Shown: positions 12,746-25,507, numbered from the stretch's first letter. The stretch: DNA of 64,000 bases from Limonium bicolor (GCA_023374045.1 CM041776.1:318395925-318459924), one strand, 5' to 3'. Notes: generated by a model not told the origin, from the sequence alone. Made by a program: numbers and translations.

Positions 12746-13137
12746 GAAAGAACCCCTTCTAATTTCCTCCATTAAACATGCTCTAAGGTTACATTTTTAC
12801 ACCAACAAGGCTTAAGAACTCCCACAAAAACAATTGAAGAGAGTATGTGAGAAACATTAGAGGCGGCTGCCCCAACTAGGGTAGTTGAGTTGGTGGGAAA
12901 AAAAGGGTGACGGGTGATGAAGTTGTGGGTGACGGTTCAGGTGATGCGAGTGAAAAACGAGTGATGAGTTGGGTGAAGCGTCTACCAACCCGAACCCAAC
13001 CCGTTGTCATCCTTAGGAAGAACCCTTCCAAGTTCCTCCATTAAATATACTCTAAGGTTACATTTTTACACCAACAAGGCTTAAGAACTCCCACAAAAAC
13101 AATTGAAGAGAGTGAGAGAAACATTAGAGGCGGCTAA
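12589..13137. repeat. Tandem direct duplication of a hAT right end plus flank
   Basis: Bases 12589-12866 and 12898-13137 are two diverged direct copies. Each starts with an A-run plus GGGTGACGGGTGATG, runs through the hAT right end (CCGTTGYCATCCTTA), and continues into about 120 bp of flank ending in GAAACATTAGAGGCGGCT. The second copy lacks part of the GGGTGA-rich tract. Because flank is included, this is a later segmental duplication, not a second insertion. Confidence 0.75.
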
Positions 13138-14078
13138 TATAGGTTGTAAAAATGAAATATGTTAAAATGCACATAGTAAGAATCAATCCGCAAAGTGAGT
13201 TGTATATAGGTTGTATTAACCATTGTGCCATGATAATTATTCACGACATATATATAGACTACATGTATATATTGAATGTTTAATAATGTAATTTAAATGA
13301 TAATTTATGCCGATACTTGATCAAACAATGGATATACAAAAATTAATAAAATAGATATACATTTGACTATGACATATTAATATTATAAAACTAATTTAAT
13401 GTAATTAAAAAAGTAAAAATAATAAAAAATTAAGTGTATGTTTGACTTAAAATTATAAAATATACATATATATATCATTTAAAAATCTTTAAATTGTTAG
13501 AAATTATATAAAAATATAATATATTATATAAAGTTACTTATTTTTTAAAATCACATTAGTGTTACAAATACTAATATAATATATATCATTTTATGAAAAT
13601 TTAAACTTATAAATAATGTATTATATTTTTTGTAACTTTGTATAATATAATATTTTTATAAATTTAAATAGATGTATAATTTTGTATAATGTCAACTAAT
13701 TTAGATTGTTATAACTTTACTATTTTTCAAAATCATATTAATTTGTAAGTTTTTAAATTAAAAACATTAATATATATATTAAATATTATGTACGTTTTAT
13801 TATAATTTTTTATAACTTAACATTTTTATAAATTTATATATGTTTTTTTTTATTTTGTAAATTTTAACCAACACATCAACTAGTTTTTATTTTTTCTAAT
13901 TTTAATTTTTATTGTTTTATTAGTTTATGTGGATTTATAAATTAAAAGTATTATATAGTAAAATGTATAAAACTGTACTAAGCTGAAAATATATACACAT
14001 ACATATATTAAATTATTATTACTAGAAATTCATATCAATTTTGAAAATTTTAACCAAAATATGTAATAATTTAAATTA
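13138..14078. other. AT-rich intergenic DNA
   Basis: Strongly AT-rich sequence with many short TATA-type runs and no open frame or recognised repeat. Confidence 0.4.
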
Positions 14079-14617
14079 GGGAAAAATATATGTCCCACCC
14101 ATGTCGTTTGGTGAAATTTTACAATCCACCCATGTGGTTTTAAAAATTACTTTCCCCACCCATGTGGTTTCCACCGTTTTACATTCAACAACTTTTCTAA
14201 TTTTTGGTTAATATAAAAGATGCTTAAACGTTATCCGAAATTGATGAAATTTTACATAGACGAAGCTAAAGTGTTATATTTTGGTTTAGTGAGAAATCTA
14301 AAGTTTTTAAGCATAAATGTGACATGTGGGACCCAATGAACATGGTATATGTTTCATTGGGTCTCACGGGTCACATTTAAGCTTAAAAAACTTTGGATTT
14401 GACATAAGATCAAAATATATATTTCTTTAACATCATCCATGTAAAGTTTTATCAATTTTGGACAATGCTTAAGCATCTTTTGAATTGAACAAAAATTAGA
14501 AAAGTTGCTGGATGTAAAACGGGGGAAACCACATGGGTAAGGAAAATAATTTTTGAAACCACGTGGGTGTAGTGTGTAATTTCACCAAACGTCATGGGTG
14601 GAACATGTAATTTTCCC
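14079..14617. mobile_element. MULE-like MITE with perfect 9-bp target-site duplication
   Basis: A 539-bp near-palindrome: the left arm (GGGAAAAATATATGTCCCAC) is answered by the right arm (GTTCCACCCATGAC side on the reverse strand), and the inverted match extends about 200 bp per side. Flanks are TTTAAATTA at 14070-14078 and again at 14618-14626, a perfect 9-bp TSD. No coding capacity. Terminal GGGAAA and the 9-bp TSD link it to the elements at 7211 and 32231. Confidence 0.88.
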
Positions 14618-14944
14618 TTTAAATTATTATTACTTGTACTCTATTTTTTAATATTTTTAACATGTATGATACTTCAAGACTTAAAAATATTATAAGTATA
14701 AAAAATATACTATGTTAGGTATATCTTATATGATAAAATAAATTCTTGTGGTCGTATGTAGTCTAATTATTTTTCATGCATTTGATAATTTTTGCTTACT
14801 TATAGTTATTTTTCAAATTTCGATAGCTAAAAGGTAAGAAGTAAAATATATTAAATGTACTATAGTGAAAAAAACTATAAAATTAAAATATTTTAAAAGA
14901 ACTTAATTTATCTATTATGACCATAGTAATATAGGTTAGTATTT
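14618..14944. other. AT-rich intergenic DNA
   Basis: No gene or repeat recognised. Confidence 0.35.
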
Positions 14945-15341
14945 CGAATTATGTAGTAATCACGCGTTTATATTATAAGACAATAATAATTTTGCCACCA
15001 CTTAAAAATATTACCTACCACTTTTTATAATTTAGCACAGTATAAACTAAGATTTTATTAGCATTATTAGCGGGAGAAGTTTTGAAATTGAAGATAGTAG
15101 CGATTTAGTTACTTGTTAAAACATTTACTACCGTCACCCAAATAGTAGCACAGTAACAACCGTAATCAAGTGTCAGTAGCAATTTATAATTTCGCTTATC
15201 TACTTAGTCGTAGCAACTTTTAAGATAGTAGCAAGTTAGCTACTAGTTATAATATTTTTTGCTACCGTTGCTCCAATGGTAGCATAATAGCTAGCATGAT
15301 GCATGATTGAATTAGCACCAACCAGCAGCAGCAATTCCTTA

Positions 15342-16463
15342 AGAGTGTTCGTTTTTACAGTCAGTGTTTTGGATTCCGCAGTCATTATAAAAAATATACA
15401 GTTAGTTTTTTAGAATTTACAGTTATAACCATAATTAATTTTTTTTGGTCGGAAACTATAATTAATTTTTTAGTTCATACAGTCATCATAAATTATATCG
15501 GTTTATAAACTTTTTAATATTTTTAGTTAAAAATCCCTTTTTATACTTTCTAATATTTTTAGTTATTTTGGTCCGGTTTTTTTTTTGAACCAACTTTTTT
15601 TTCAATTTTTTCTATTTTGTATTACATTTAATTTTTAAAATATTATCATTTAAATATATATTCTTTATTATATTATTTAAAAATTATTTATGAAATGCAT
15701 AGTATAAAATAAAAATTGTAAATATAACAAATAATATTGATATGGAAAAATACATAATAGACGGTTAAAAGAACAAAACAATATATATATATATATATAG
15801 AGAAAAATATACAGATATTTTTTAAAATGTACCGTCACGTCAAATTGAACTTGTATCATACTTAGTTGTTTGTGGACTTAATTACCAAATGTTTTATGGA
15901 CACGGTGTGCGCGGACCAATCTATGCGGACATTAAAGCAATATGTTCGTTTTGAGTTTGAATTTTACGGATCAGTCCATGCGGAAATTAAAGTAATATGT
16001 CCCTTTTGAGTTTTAATTATTTTACAGACCAGTCCATGCGGACATTGAAGCAATATGTCCGTTTTGAGTTTCAATTCTACGGACCAGTCCATGCGGACCA
16101 ATATATGCAGACATAATGAGAGCGAGAGGAATTAGTATGACTAATTAGCATGGAGAATTAGTGTGACCAATACATGCGGACCAATTCAATGACCAAGAGA
16201 TCGGTAGTTTTAAATTTAATTTTTACAATTAGAGTGACATATTTTTATGGTATATATAATTTTAAAAAAATAAAAAAATTGAACGGACACGTGCAAAATG
16301 GGAAATGAGAGCGTATAGAGAGAGTGTCTGGGGTATATATATACTCGATTTTTTATGACTGTGAACTCTAGAATACTGACTATATGTTGGTGACTGTGAA
16401 TTTTAAAAATTTGACTGCATTTTTATTCAAGTGACTGCGAAAATTAGAAAATTGATTGCGAGA
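15342..16463. mobile_element. Nested non-autonomous insertion, probably hAT
   Basis: Flanked by ATTCCTTA at 15334-15341 and 16464-16471 (the next base also matches, so the TSD is 8 or 9 bp). The related repeat near 63965-63985 has the uninterrupted site. Terminal regions share an imperfect inverted CAGTCA/TGACTG-rich pattern. The interior is AT-rich with a tandem repeat at 15913-16116 and no transposase. The hAT assignment rests on TSD length. Confidence 0.65.
15913..16116. repeat. Tandem repeat, 55-58 bp unit, about 3.6 copies
   Basis: Units begin at 15913, 15968, 16026 and 16081 with GGACCAGTCCATGCGGACAT and contain GCAATATGTCCGTTTTGAGT. The fourth is truncated. It lies inside the nested insertion. 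Confidence 0.85.
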
Positions 16464-16871
16464 TTCCTTAATTTAGCTACTAATATTGGTCGCAAAAGTA
16501 TTTTTACTGAAAGAATCAATATGATATGATAGATAAAATAGCTACTATTGATGGTAGCAATTTATAAAGCGGTAGACATTTCACTACTGGTTATAAAATT
16601 TAGCTACAATTATTGCTCATGTAGCACAGTTTAAGATGACATGTCTTCAGAGACAACCTTGGGGGTAACTGTTCGCTCACCCTTATAATGTGACATCTTA
16701 TTGATCTATTAGGGCAATAAATGTTACCCTCATAGATCTAATATATTTTAGTGATCAACCACTTTCTTAATAATATTAGAAATCACTAGCAATTTTTTAA
16801 TTTAGATACCAATATGTGTAGTAGCAATTCATTTACATTCCTAGTTTCATTTATATAGCTGGTATAAAAGG

Positions 16872-17418
16872 TAGGGGTGTTCATGGAAAACCGGAACCGC
16901 CAAACCGGAACCGAAACCGGAAACCCGGTTAACCGAAGTCGTTTGCCGGTTTGGTTTCGGTTAACCAAACCGTTTAGTTTCCCGGTTTCGGTTCCGGTTC
17001 CGGCGGTTATTGATTTTGACGAATCCGGTTAACCAAAAAAATTGTTTAAGCATTTAATTTATAATTTTTTTAATTTTTTTGAGTATAAGTATAAAACTAT
17101 ATGGTTAATTATTAGATTTACCAAAAATAAATATACAATTATATAGTTAATGGTTAGAATTATACCAAAATCAATAAAAACTTATCAAAATCGGTGGTTA
17201 ACCGGTTCAATATCGCACCAAAACCGGAAAAACCCCACATTGTTACTAATTATAAGAAAAAACACATAAATCTACATCATTTCGGTTAACCGTTAAACCG
17301 GTAAAACCGCACCGAAACCGACAGTTAATCGGTCCCGGTTAACCGTTTCCAAATGAACCGGTTACAGTTATTAAATTCGACTAACAGATAATCCGGTTAA
17401 CCGATTATGAACATACTA
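16872..17418. mobile_element. Non-autonomous hAT MITE rich in GGTTAACCGG
   Basis: Ends TAGGGGTGTTCATGGAAAAC and, inverted, TAGTATGTTCATAATCGG. Flanks ATAAAAGG (16864-16871) and GTAAAAGG (17419-17426) agree at 7 of 8 bases, as expected for hAT. Subterminal regions repeat CCGGTTAACCG-type palindromes. No ORF. Confidence 0.8.
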
Positions 17419-18290
17419 GTAAAAGGTGCGGGCCTGTATTTCATATTCTACACAATTAAGTAGAATACGTTTTTTCTCTGTAAAGCACTTCTGCATCCGT
17501 ATCAAGTTTCTCAATGGATCGTTTCACCTAATACAACTTCTCCTTCTCGTTTTTTTTTATCTCATCTCCTCTTTCTGCTGAGTTCTACCATTTCTCACAG
17601 TGTTACCTCTCATAGGACTTATACTTCCACATTTCCTACCAATTAGTTGTTTGCTAGATGATTTAACATAGACAATTGCATCTTCCTAGAAAGAAGTGTT
17701 TGGATCATAGTAAGATTGCGATCTCACCAAATTAAACTAATCCTGAAAACAAATTTCATAATGGTTCTTACCCGTTCTAGTTGATCCTGATTCTGTTCGG
17801 TGATCTAAATTAATCTTGTACACTTGAATCAAAGATTTTGTGTAGCAATATTGGGTTGTAATATCTGTAATTTTTAGTATGTGGAAGTCTACCGTATTAA
17901 TTAACTTCAGTTTTATTGCAGTTCATAATCCACTTCTGCATGAGATTATAAAACACTTTATTTGTTTTTTTTTTTCTTTTAATGAAAGAGATGGACGACT
18001 TTTGGGTCAATCTTTCCATTTTTTTCAACAGTTAATTAATTTCATTTCAAAGGATAATTTTGTTTATTAAATTCTAATCGATAAAACTAGTTTGTACATA
18101 TTTTTTTCTCTTCCATCAATGAAAGAAATAAACAAAGATTGTGTTCAACTTAACCATTCCGTTACTTACGTTGGGTCAAGGATTAAACTATTGTGTCCAT
18201 ATGTCTGTTGTGTTGATTATTAATTTAATATCATAGTCAAATTCTTCTATTCGATTTTCCACAAGTTGAACAAGACATTAGGTTGGCGTG
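17419..18290. other. Intergenic DNA
   Basis: AT-rich, no recognised gene or repeat. Short open frames near 17879 have no similarity I recognise. Confidence 0.35.
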
Positions 18291-18749
18291 TAGGGGTGGG
18301 TGATGGGGTGCCGGTTTCACCTGACCACCTGACCCGTTAAAATGGGTGAAAAACTTGAAAAAAACAGGTGAAACACGGGTGATGGGTGAAATGGGTGTGG
18401 GTGACGGGTCAGGTTGGATGAACATTTTTCACCCGTTCACCTGACTCGTTCACCCGACCCGTCATCCCTATGTATTATTTTAAGTAAAACAATATATTTA
18501 TTCCATATTTTTTGAGATACTTTGGAAATATTTTGGTTAATACTCTATGTTTTGAGTATGTAATTAACATTAGTTGATGTGTTATGAGTGCATTATTTTG
18601 AAAAATTAAGCTTATATAAGGTGTTAAAAAATAAAAATACTTGCTGGAAAATTAAATAGAATGGGTGACGGGTCGGGCAAGTGGTGCGGTGGAAAACGGA
18701 TGATTGATCTGGTGGAGCGTCACCCAACCTGAACCCGTTGTCATCCCTA
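18291..18749. mobile_element. Non-autonomous hAT-like element, GGGTGA-rich family, copy 2
   Basis: Left end TAGGGGTGGGTGATGGGG, inverted right end TAGGGATGACAACGGG. The same AT-rich core as the copy at 11884 is present, including the shared block TTTGGAAATATTTTGGTTAA and AAGCTTATATAAGGTGTTAA. Only a 5-bp CGTGT is shared by the two flanks, so the TSD is unclear. No transposase. Confidence 0.7.
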
Positions 18750-19847
18750 CGTGTCATGTCACATTAACCAACCAACCAACCAACCAACCACTCATTACAT
18801 TTATATGCGGACATAACTAATACTTTCATTTGTGATGGAGAAATACTCAAATACTATATATACATACCCTACCGACACCCAATAACCCATATAAACTAGC
18901 AAAATTCAATAAAATAGCTCTAAGCTATATAAACTACTTAATAGCTATATAATTTTTCAATGTGGACTTACCATCTCAACAACATACACTACCGAATACC
19001 GATCTATAATTCGTGGGATATGTCCATCTGTCTGTCCGTACAAACGACAAGACCAACAACTCTGTTTACCTGCTTTCGAAAAAAAAAAAAACTCTGTTTA
19101 CCTAATTATCACAACTAATCTGCGTGATAGCTGCTCGCTCGATTGTTTCTGAATCATAAAATATGTTTGACATGTCTTCACTTGTCTTTTGATATATTTA
19201 AAAAGTGTCAAAGAAACTGGCAATAATTGGAAGATAATAATCATATGCATGTATCTTATATTATAATCGTTCGTCAATATCATATATATATATGTATGAT
19301 TATATAAACATGAATGATGGATGAAGGTACAGAGATAAGACGACTTAGATTATAAAAAAAGGCATCGATCTTCCTCGAAAGTGGTATCCACTTGTCCATC
19401 AATCTTTTTGAAAAGCACCTTTGTTGTTGTTTATGTTTGTTTGTTTGTTGTAGGGGGCAACGTCGAATCATGTCATGCTGGTGGAATTCGACACATGTTA
19501 ATGTACAACTACTTACGTTTGATGATTATTTTTGTTATGTTTCTGCTTTCATAATTTACTGGTTAATTAAGGCTAGCTAACCACCAAACATTTGTTCAAC
19601 AAATTTATAGTAGATGGTAGTAGTAATACTAATGTAGTACACTATCATCTTATTCAATATCACTTCATATACATACATTACATATGAATGTAAAATCACC
19701 TGTTTGTTTATTCTACATATAACATAACAAAATCCTCCAGTAATTAAGCAAAATAACACACGTACTGCAGGTTACAGGTACAAAAGAGAATTAATGAAAG
19801 AGAAAAAAAAAGAATCTCTAAAATAAACCACGACTATAATGAATTAA
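18750..19847. other. Intergenic DNA with an (AACC)n tract
   Basis: A short (AACC)n microsatellite lies at about 18766-18790. The rest is AT-rich with no recognised gene; the part nearest 19847 is the likely 3' UTR of the phytocyanin gene. Confidence 0.4.
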
Positions 19848-20608
19848 TTAACCCAAAAAAGCTCCAACAACGAGCATCATGAAGCCAGCAGCAGCAGCAG
19901 TAGTGGCGGTGACAATAGGAGCGGAGCTAGGAGTTGGTTCAGCGGCACTAGATGAAGGTGAATCAGTACCAGTACTGCCACTATCAGAGGATGGAGCAGG
20001 TGAACCTGTGGGAGATGAAGATGGAGTGGGAGATGAAGATGGAGTGGAAGATGAACCGGTAGTGGAGACAGCGAGCTTCTGTCCACCAGAACAATGACCA
20101 GGGATGGTACAGATGTAGTAATGGGAACCAGATGTAATGGTCATGCTTGCGGGTCCGGTGGACTTTGTGGAGATTGGGTTGGTTGCGGTACATGAATCGT
20201 AATCTGATTTTGACACTTCCGCCACCGTGTGAGTTCCCGTCGTGAATTTGAACTCTGTATGTATTCCGGCACCGGCGACATATATATCAGTATATTATTG
20301 ATAAGTAATAGCATCTAATAGTCAATTGATCTATGTGATCAAATCAAATCAAAATTATATACTTATTACTACAAATAGGACTAGTTACTAGAAGGAAGCT
20401 TACCGAGTACGTCGCCGACTTTAAAGGTCTGTTTGGCTGCCCAATTTGAGTAGAAAGATGGTGAGGTAGGTACAATCCAGCCAGTAGAGTCTCCCACGGT
20501 GTGAGTCGCGGCGGAAGCAACTCCAACCATCATCATCAGACCTAAACACGCAACAACAGCATAAACAACTGCTGATCTCCTCTCTGACTTTCCATTACAA
20601 CCGGCCAT
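19848..20608 (-). CDS. Phytocyanin (blue copper protein), stellacyanin-type ligands, probably GPI-anchored
   Basis: Two exons on the minus strand, 20608-20404 and 20254-19848 (intron GT-AG, phase 1), encode 203 residues. Order: signal peptide (about 1-34, hydrophobic VVYAVVACLGLMMMVGVASA), plastocyanin-like domain (about 35-133), Ser/Pro/Thr-rich arabinogalactan-like tail (about 134-180), and a hydrophobic C-terminus fitting a GPI signal. Type 1 copper ligands are in place at family spacing: His77 (GTHTV), Cys117, His122 and Gln127 (CTIPGHCSGGQ); Cys90 and Cys123 fit the conserved disulfide. Gln as axial ligand is the stellacyanin state; uclacyanins use Met. The protein would act at the plasma membrane or wall; its redox partner is unknown. 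The intron falls after GDVL, the usual phytocyanin position. Confidence 0.93.
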
Positions 20609-20749
20609 CTTCTGTTATGTGTTCTCGTTGGGTTGATTAGATCGCCCCGGTTCTTCACACACTCTCTCTTGATTTTACAAAATGAAGAGAAAGAGAGATA
20701 CGAAGATATATGGTTTGTAATTGTATTTAGTGCTCTGTCCTCTATTTGC

Positions 20750-20760
20750 TATATATAATA
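20750..20760 (-). promoter_or_regulatory. Candidate TATA box of the first phytocyanin gene
   Basis: Minus-strand TTATTATATATAGC lies about 140 bases upstream of the ATG at 20608. Position and composition fit a TATA box; no start site is demonstrated. Confidence 0.45.
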
Positions 20761-22749
20761 AAACCGTAGTATAGTAGTCGTACTATATAGAGAGAAAAGT
20801 AAAAAACAAATCAGGTAGGTTTTTTGGTGGAGACTTTGAAAGTAAAGTTCACACTGCGGATGACAGACACGTGGTGATTGTTAACCGATGGTAGGATAGG
20901 ATGTGTATACAAGAGACGTTGGATGAGTGGAGGCCGCAATCTTAGTCAGTCAGTCAGTCAAACGCGCCAAATATCTTAGAACGACTGTTTTGGGCCGCGG
21001 TGGGTGGGTCAGTGCCCAGTAGGAGGGACGAGTTATTGATGGGCTCATTTCAACTTAACGCGTAGAAGCGAATTTATACATAATAAAATACTACTTTTTA
21101 TCTTTACTCAATTCTCAACGTGTGATGTGTCGTATTTTGTTTGTTAACGAATAAAGTACAAAGCAAGCCCTCATAGTTAAGTCAGAGAAAACATAGTCAT
21201 GTAATTATTCAAACCCCAGTGGAGTTAGTTAAACTAAAACCTAAACAGACAAAACACCAAAAAGAAAAAAACAGCCTAAGATACCACCACCTATATGTTG
21301 ACCTTGGCGTTATACTAACCAATTTCTATTATTTGTTAATTTGTCTTAGTGGGGAATACGAACACAACAACCAAAAAAAAAGGTTAAGAAATGGAAATTT
21401 GTAATCAAAATGGGAAATTAAAATGCCGTGTTGATTTGGTTCGGTCAGTATGTTCGGCTGGGCTGCTTTCACCGACTCTCCCCTTTTTTACCAATCAAGA
21501 CTTTAGGTTCACCCTTTCTTTTTTAGAGATTGTTGACTTGTCAACTATCTTTCATTTTCTGCTGGAGTCTGGAGTCTTCTTCTCACGGGTTTTCTCCGTA
21601 CGAGTAGTATAATATAATATATGTACAGTGTAGAGGTTCGAGAAGAAATTATTAAGTTGCTAAAGTTTCTCCTACTTTTTTTTTGTGTGATGTCCTCACA
21701 TATCCCACTTTTTTGGGGGTGTATTGTTAGGGCAATTTTGTACGCAAATCTTGCATCATATCATTGGGCATTTGGGCTTTGAATCAAGGTACTCCCGAAT
21801 ATTTATTAAAAAAAAAGGCACTCCCGAATAGGTAGACAGACTATTGGGCTTCTAATTCACAAGGAGGGAAGATAATGTCCATCACCACAAAGGCAAAGTT
21901 TATAACCGCATCCACAATAGGATAGTGTTTGTTAACGTATTCTTAGGTGCCATGTAATCAAAATATATTATTTTATTATCTAAGCAACTCTATCAATTTG
22001 TTCACTCCTTCTATTATTCTCTCACTATTTCTTTTTCAATATTTTACCTATTAATTAAAATCAAAAGCATATTTCCAGTCGGCACAGTACTACAACCAAT
22101 CAAAATATTTTTCCGTACATTCCTTATTTAAGCAACGATGAAAAAGAAAGTGAGTGGATTCCACACAACTGTAGATTTTTTTATTTTTTTACTAACAATT
22201 TTGGGTGGAATCCACACCACTGTGGAAGCCGTTACCCCACCCGCTCTATCAGACTTAATTAACAGCCACGTACGACGTCATGATTACTAAAGAGTCATTC
22301 TAGTGTCCTAAGCCTCTCAGCTGTCCAATTCCTCCAACAAGCACTCACGGAAAGTATATTATTCCCACTACCGGATGATAGGGCAAAACTCTAACCGGCA
22401 CGCACCAGACAGAGATATTATTAAATGGGTACAATAGCGATAGGTATAAACATTATACAACTTTTACTTGGAGTCGATGAAGAACCAATTGTAACATTTT
22501 CTATATGTAAAGCTGAGTATGTTATTCCCACCTCATGCACTTATCAATCTATATAGTTGACAAGATTATCTAAAGCGTTAGTCAAGCATCTTTTTTTTAG
22601 CTACCTATATGTATGTTATAGCTCATTTTCAAAATACCCCTTCTTTTTTCTTGTAATGTACAGACGAGTAACCGAGAGTTATCTCCTATAAAATACTTCT
22701 ATCTAAATCTAATCAATTCAAGAAACAAAAATAAAATTTACAAGCTTAT
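20761..22749. other. Upstream region of phytocyanin and intergenic DNA
   Basis: Contains a short (CAGT)n tract near 20944-20960. No gene, RNA or repeat was recognised. Open frames at 21219-21612 have no recognisable content. Confidence 0.4.
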
Positions 22750-22794
22750 AGGACCTGATGGCTGCTGGGTCGCTGGGATGCTAATTTAGGGAAT

Positions 22795-25507
22795 TTGCTA
22801 AAGAATCACTTTAGTAATCTATTCAGTAGGAAGGACTGTTTCCCAATTATCCTTGAGGGTCATGATTTTATTACTCTTAGTAGTGAGGACAGGGCTGATC
22901 TTTGCAAACAAGTGACCTTAGCTGAAACCTGGGATGCTCTTAGAAGCATGCGAGCGTTTAGTGCTCCTGGAGTTGATGGACTCCCAGCTGATTTTTTCCA
23001 ATATTTTTGGTGTTTAGTTACTCCCAGTGTATTCAATTTTGTTAAAAATGCTTTTTCTGATCAATGCTTAGATCCAAAATTAAACGAGACTGTCATTACT
23101 GTGATCCCAAAGATTGATGTTCCCACAGAGGTTAACCATTTTTGGTCTATCTCTCTTTGTCAAGTTCAATACAAAATCATGGCTAAGGTGATAGTTAACA
23201 GATTAAAACCGTTCATGAATAGTTGGATTTCTGAAAACCAATCAAGTTTTGTTCCTGAAAGAAGTATTATGGACAATATTATCTTAGTCCAGGAAGCTAT
23301 TTATTGTACGGATCATTCTGATGCTAGAGATGGGTTCATAGCAATGAAATTGATTTAGCTAAAGCCTATGATTGCTTAGCTTGGGATTTTATAGCTGATA
23401 CTTTAAGTTGTCCGGGTATCCCTGAGGACCTTAGAAATCTAATTATCTTTTGTGTTACGACTATGTCCTTCCATATAGGCTGGAATGGGAATCTTTCTAA
23501 ATCTTTTAAAGCAGGTAGAGGTATTAGACAACGGGATCCTTTATCCCCATATATTTTTGTCTTATGCATGGAAAGATTCTCTCATCTCATCCAAAGGTAT
23601 GTAGACTCAAAAACCTGGATTCCTCCAACAATCGGTAGAAAGGGTAACACTTTATCCCATGTTTTCTTTGCTGATGACTTAGTCCTGTTTTGTAAAGCGA
23701 GTCCAAAACAAGCTCAAGTCATGCGGGGGTGTGTTGAAGAGTTTTGTAGGGCTTCTGGCCAGGTGGTTAGTTTTGAGAAATCTGTTGTTCTTCTTTCTAA
23801 AAACATTAGTTCAGAGAGGGCTAGTATTATTAGAGAAGAATCTGGTATGTCTATAACACGGAAATTTGGGAAATACTTAGGGGTTCATATCAGACAAGGC
23901 AGACGGTCTAACCAAGACCACAATCTGTTCATTTCCAAGGTTAAAGAGAGACTGGCTGGGTGGAAAAGAAATACCCTTTCTATGGCAGGTAGGGTATGTT
24001 TAGTTAAAAGAGTTGCTGCTTCAATTCCTATCCATACTATGCAATATCAAATACTCCCAAAAGGAGTATGTGACATAATCGATAAGTTATGCAGGGACTT
24101 CATTTGGGGCCATGAATCTGGTGAAAGGAAATTTCATGATATAGGTTGGGATACATTATGTATGCCAAAAGAAAAAGGTGGTTTAGGATTGCGTAAAATG
24201 TGGGAAACTAATAGGGCATGTTTTGGAAAAATTGTTTGGAACTTGGTTAGCAAACCCCCGCGTCTTTGCTAGCAAATTCTTTTAAGGAAATATAAGAATC
24301 TATACTCGAGAAGAGGCTCTTCTAACTGGAAAAACATTCTGAACTGTACCGATTTGATTGATCGGGGTGCTAGGTGGGCTATTGGTAATGGCAAAATGGT
24401 AAATTTTTGGCTTGATTATTGGTGTGTATATCCTAGTTTGGCTTCAGTTGCTACAGTTGATATTCCTTCTAATATGATTAATGATTATGTAGCTAATTAC
24501 TGGCGACAAGGTGAGGGATGAAACTGTGATTGTTTATCTAATTTTCTTTCCCCAAGCTGGTATGATAATCCGAGGAAGTTGAAAGTGACTCCTGATGGTG
24601 TTTCTGATTATTTGACATGGCATTTAGATGCTAGTGGTGATTATAGTGTTAAAAGTGCATACACTCTTTTAACGAACAAGGAAACTTCTTCTGTTTCTAA
24701 TGTTAGCCCCTCTGATATGTTTTCAAGAATTTGGAAACTTAAAACGCAGGAAAGGATAAAATTCTTTTTGTGGAGAGTTGGTCTGGGAAAGCTTATGACT
24801 AATGTCCGTCGGTCTCAGCTTGGATTTACTAATATAATTGCTTGTCATTTTTGTGGCTATGATGAAACTATCTTACATATTCTTCGAGATTGCCCGATTG
24901 CGAAAAAGATATGGGATAAGGTAGTTGCTGCAAAAGATAGACACAGATTTTATGGTGTTAATCTGACTGATTGGCTGCAACTATATACTGGCTCTCATAG
25001 TCAGTTTTTGATGCGTGATAAGATGAGGGCTGTTTTTGCTATTATTTGCCATATGCTTTGGAGCTGGAGGAATGCCAAAATATTTAAAGGGGATAATAGA
25101 ATGTTTCTTTCCTCAGTAGAGTGGTTCACGCGGTTTATTAGAATACAAGGGCGTGGACAGCAAAGAATTGTATGGATTCTATATGCAGCACTCGGAATTT
25201 GGCTTCAAATATGAACAGGGAAGTTATTTCCTGGACTCCACATGATTTTCCCTGGCTTAAATTTAATGTTGATGGATCTTTTAATCCATGTCTTGATAAT
25301 GCTGCTACAGCTGGCGCTTGTAGAGACCATGAAGGCCACTGGGTTCTTGGATTCATTGCTATTTTTGGAAGAGATAACGCTTTACACTCGGAGATCATGG
25401 CAGCCCTATACGCGATTCAACTTGTCAAACGAAGGAACCTGAATAGAGTGTACTTCTGCTCTGATTCTAAAGCCACTGTGGATCTAATGGAAAACTGTCC
25501 ATTTAAT
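22795..25507 (+). pseudogene. LINE ORF2 remnant: reverse transcriptase, zf-RVT and N-terminal half of RNase H
   Basis: Pieces in order: 22795-23358 (RT fingers and palm, AFSAPGVDGLPADFFQ, then QSSFVPERSI); 23460-24272 (GIRQRDPLSPYIF, catalytic FADDLVLF, then MAGRVCLVKRV); 24579-25214 (zf-RVT region, WKLKTQERIKFFLWR and CHFCG); 25172-25507 (RNase H start, KFNVDGSF and the SEIMA region). Breaks are a one-base loss near 23348 just before the AYD motif, stops at 24270 and 24518, and a frameshift near 25160. The reading breaks off in RNase H where the LTR element is inserted. No function expected. Confidence 0.88.

Larger units (their letters stand above)
14945..16850. mobile_element. Diverged fragment of a CACTA-type repeat, interrupted by a hAT
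   Basis: Sequence at 14945-15340 and 16472-16850 is rich in TAGCTAC and GTAGCAATTT motifs and aligns, diverged, with the CACTA element at the right edge of the window (about 63560-64000). Shared blocks include CACTTAAAAATATTA, ACCCAAA-AGTAGCA and GTAGCAACTTTTA. No CACTA terminus is visible here, so it is an internal fragment. Ends are approximate. The 15342-16463 portion is a separate nested insertion. Confidence 0.6.

Noticed and set aside
19879..20193. Other-frame ORFs over the first phytocyanin exon 2
   Set aside because: Shadows of the real frame, caused by the repetitive Ser/Pro codons.
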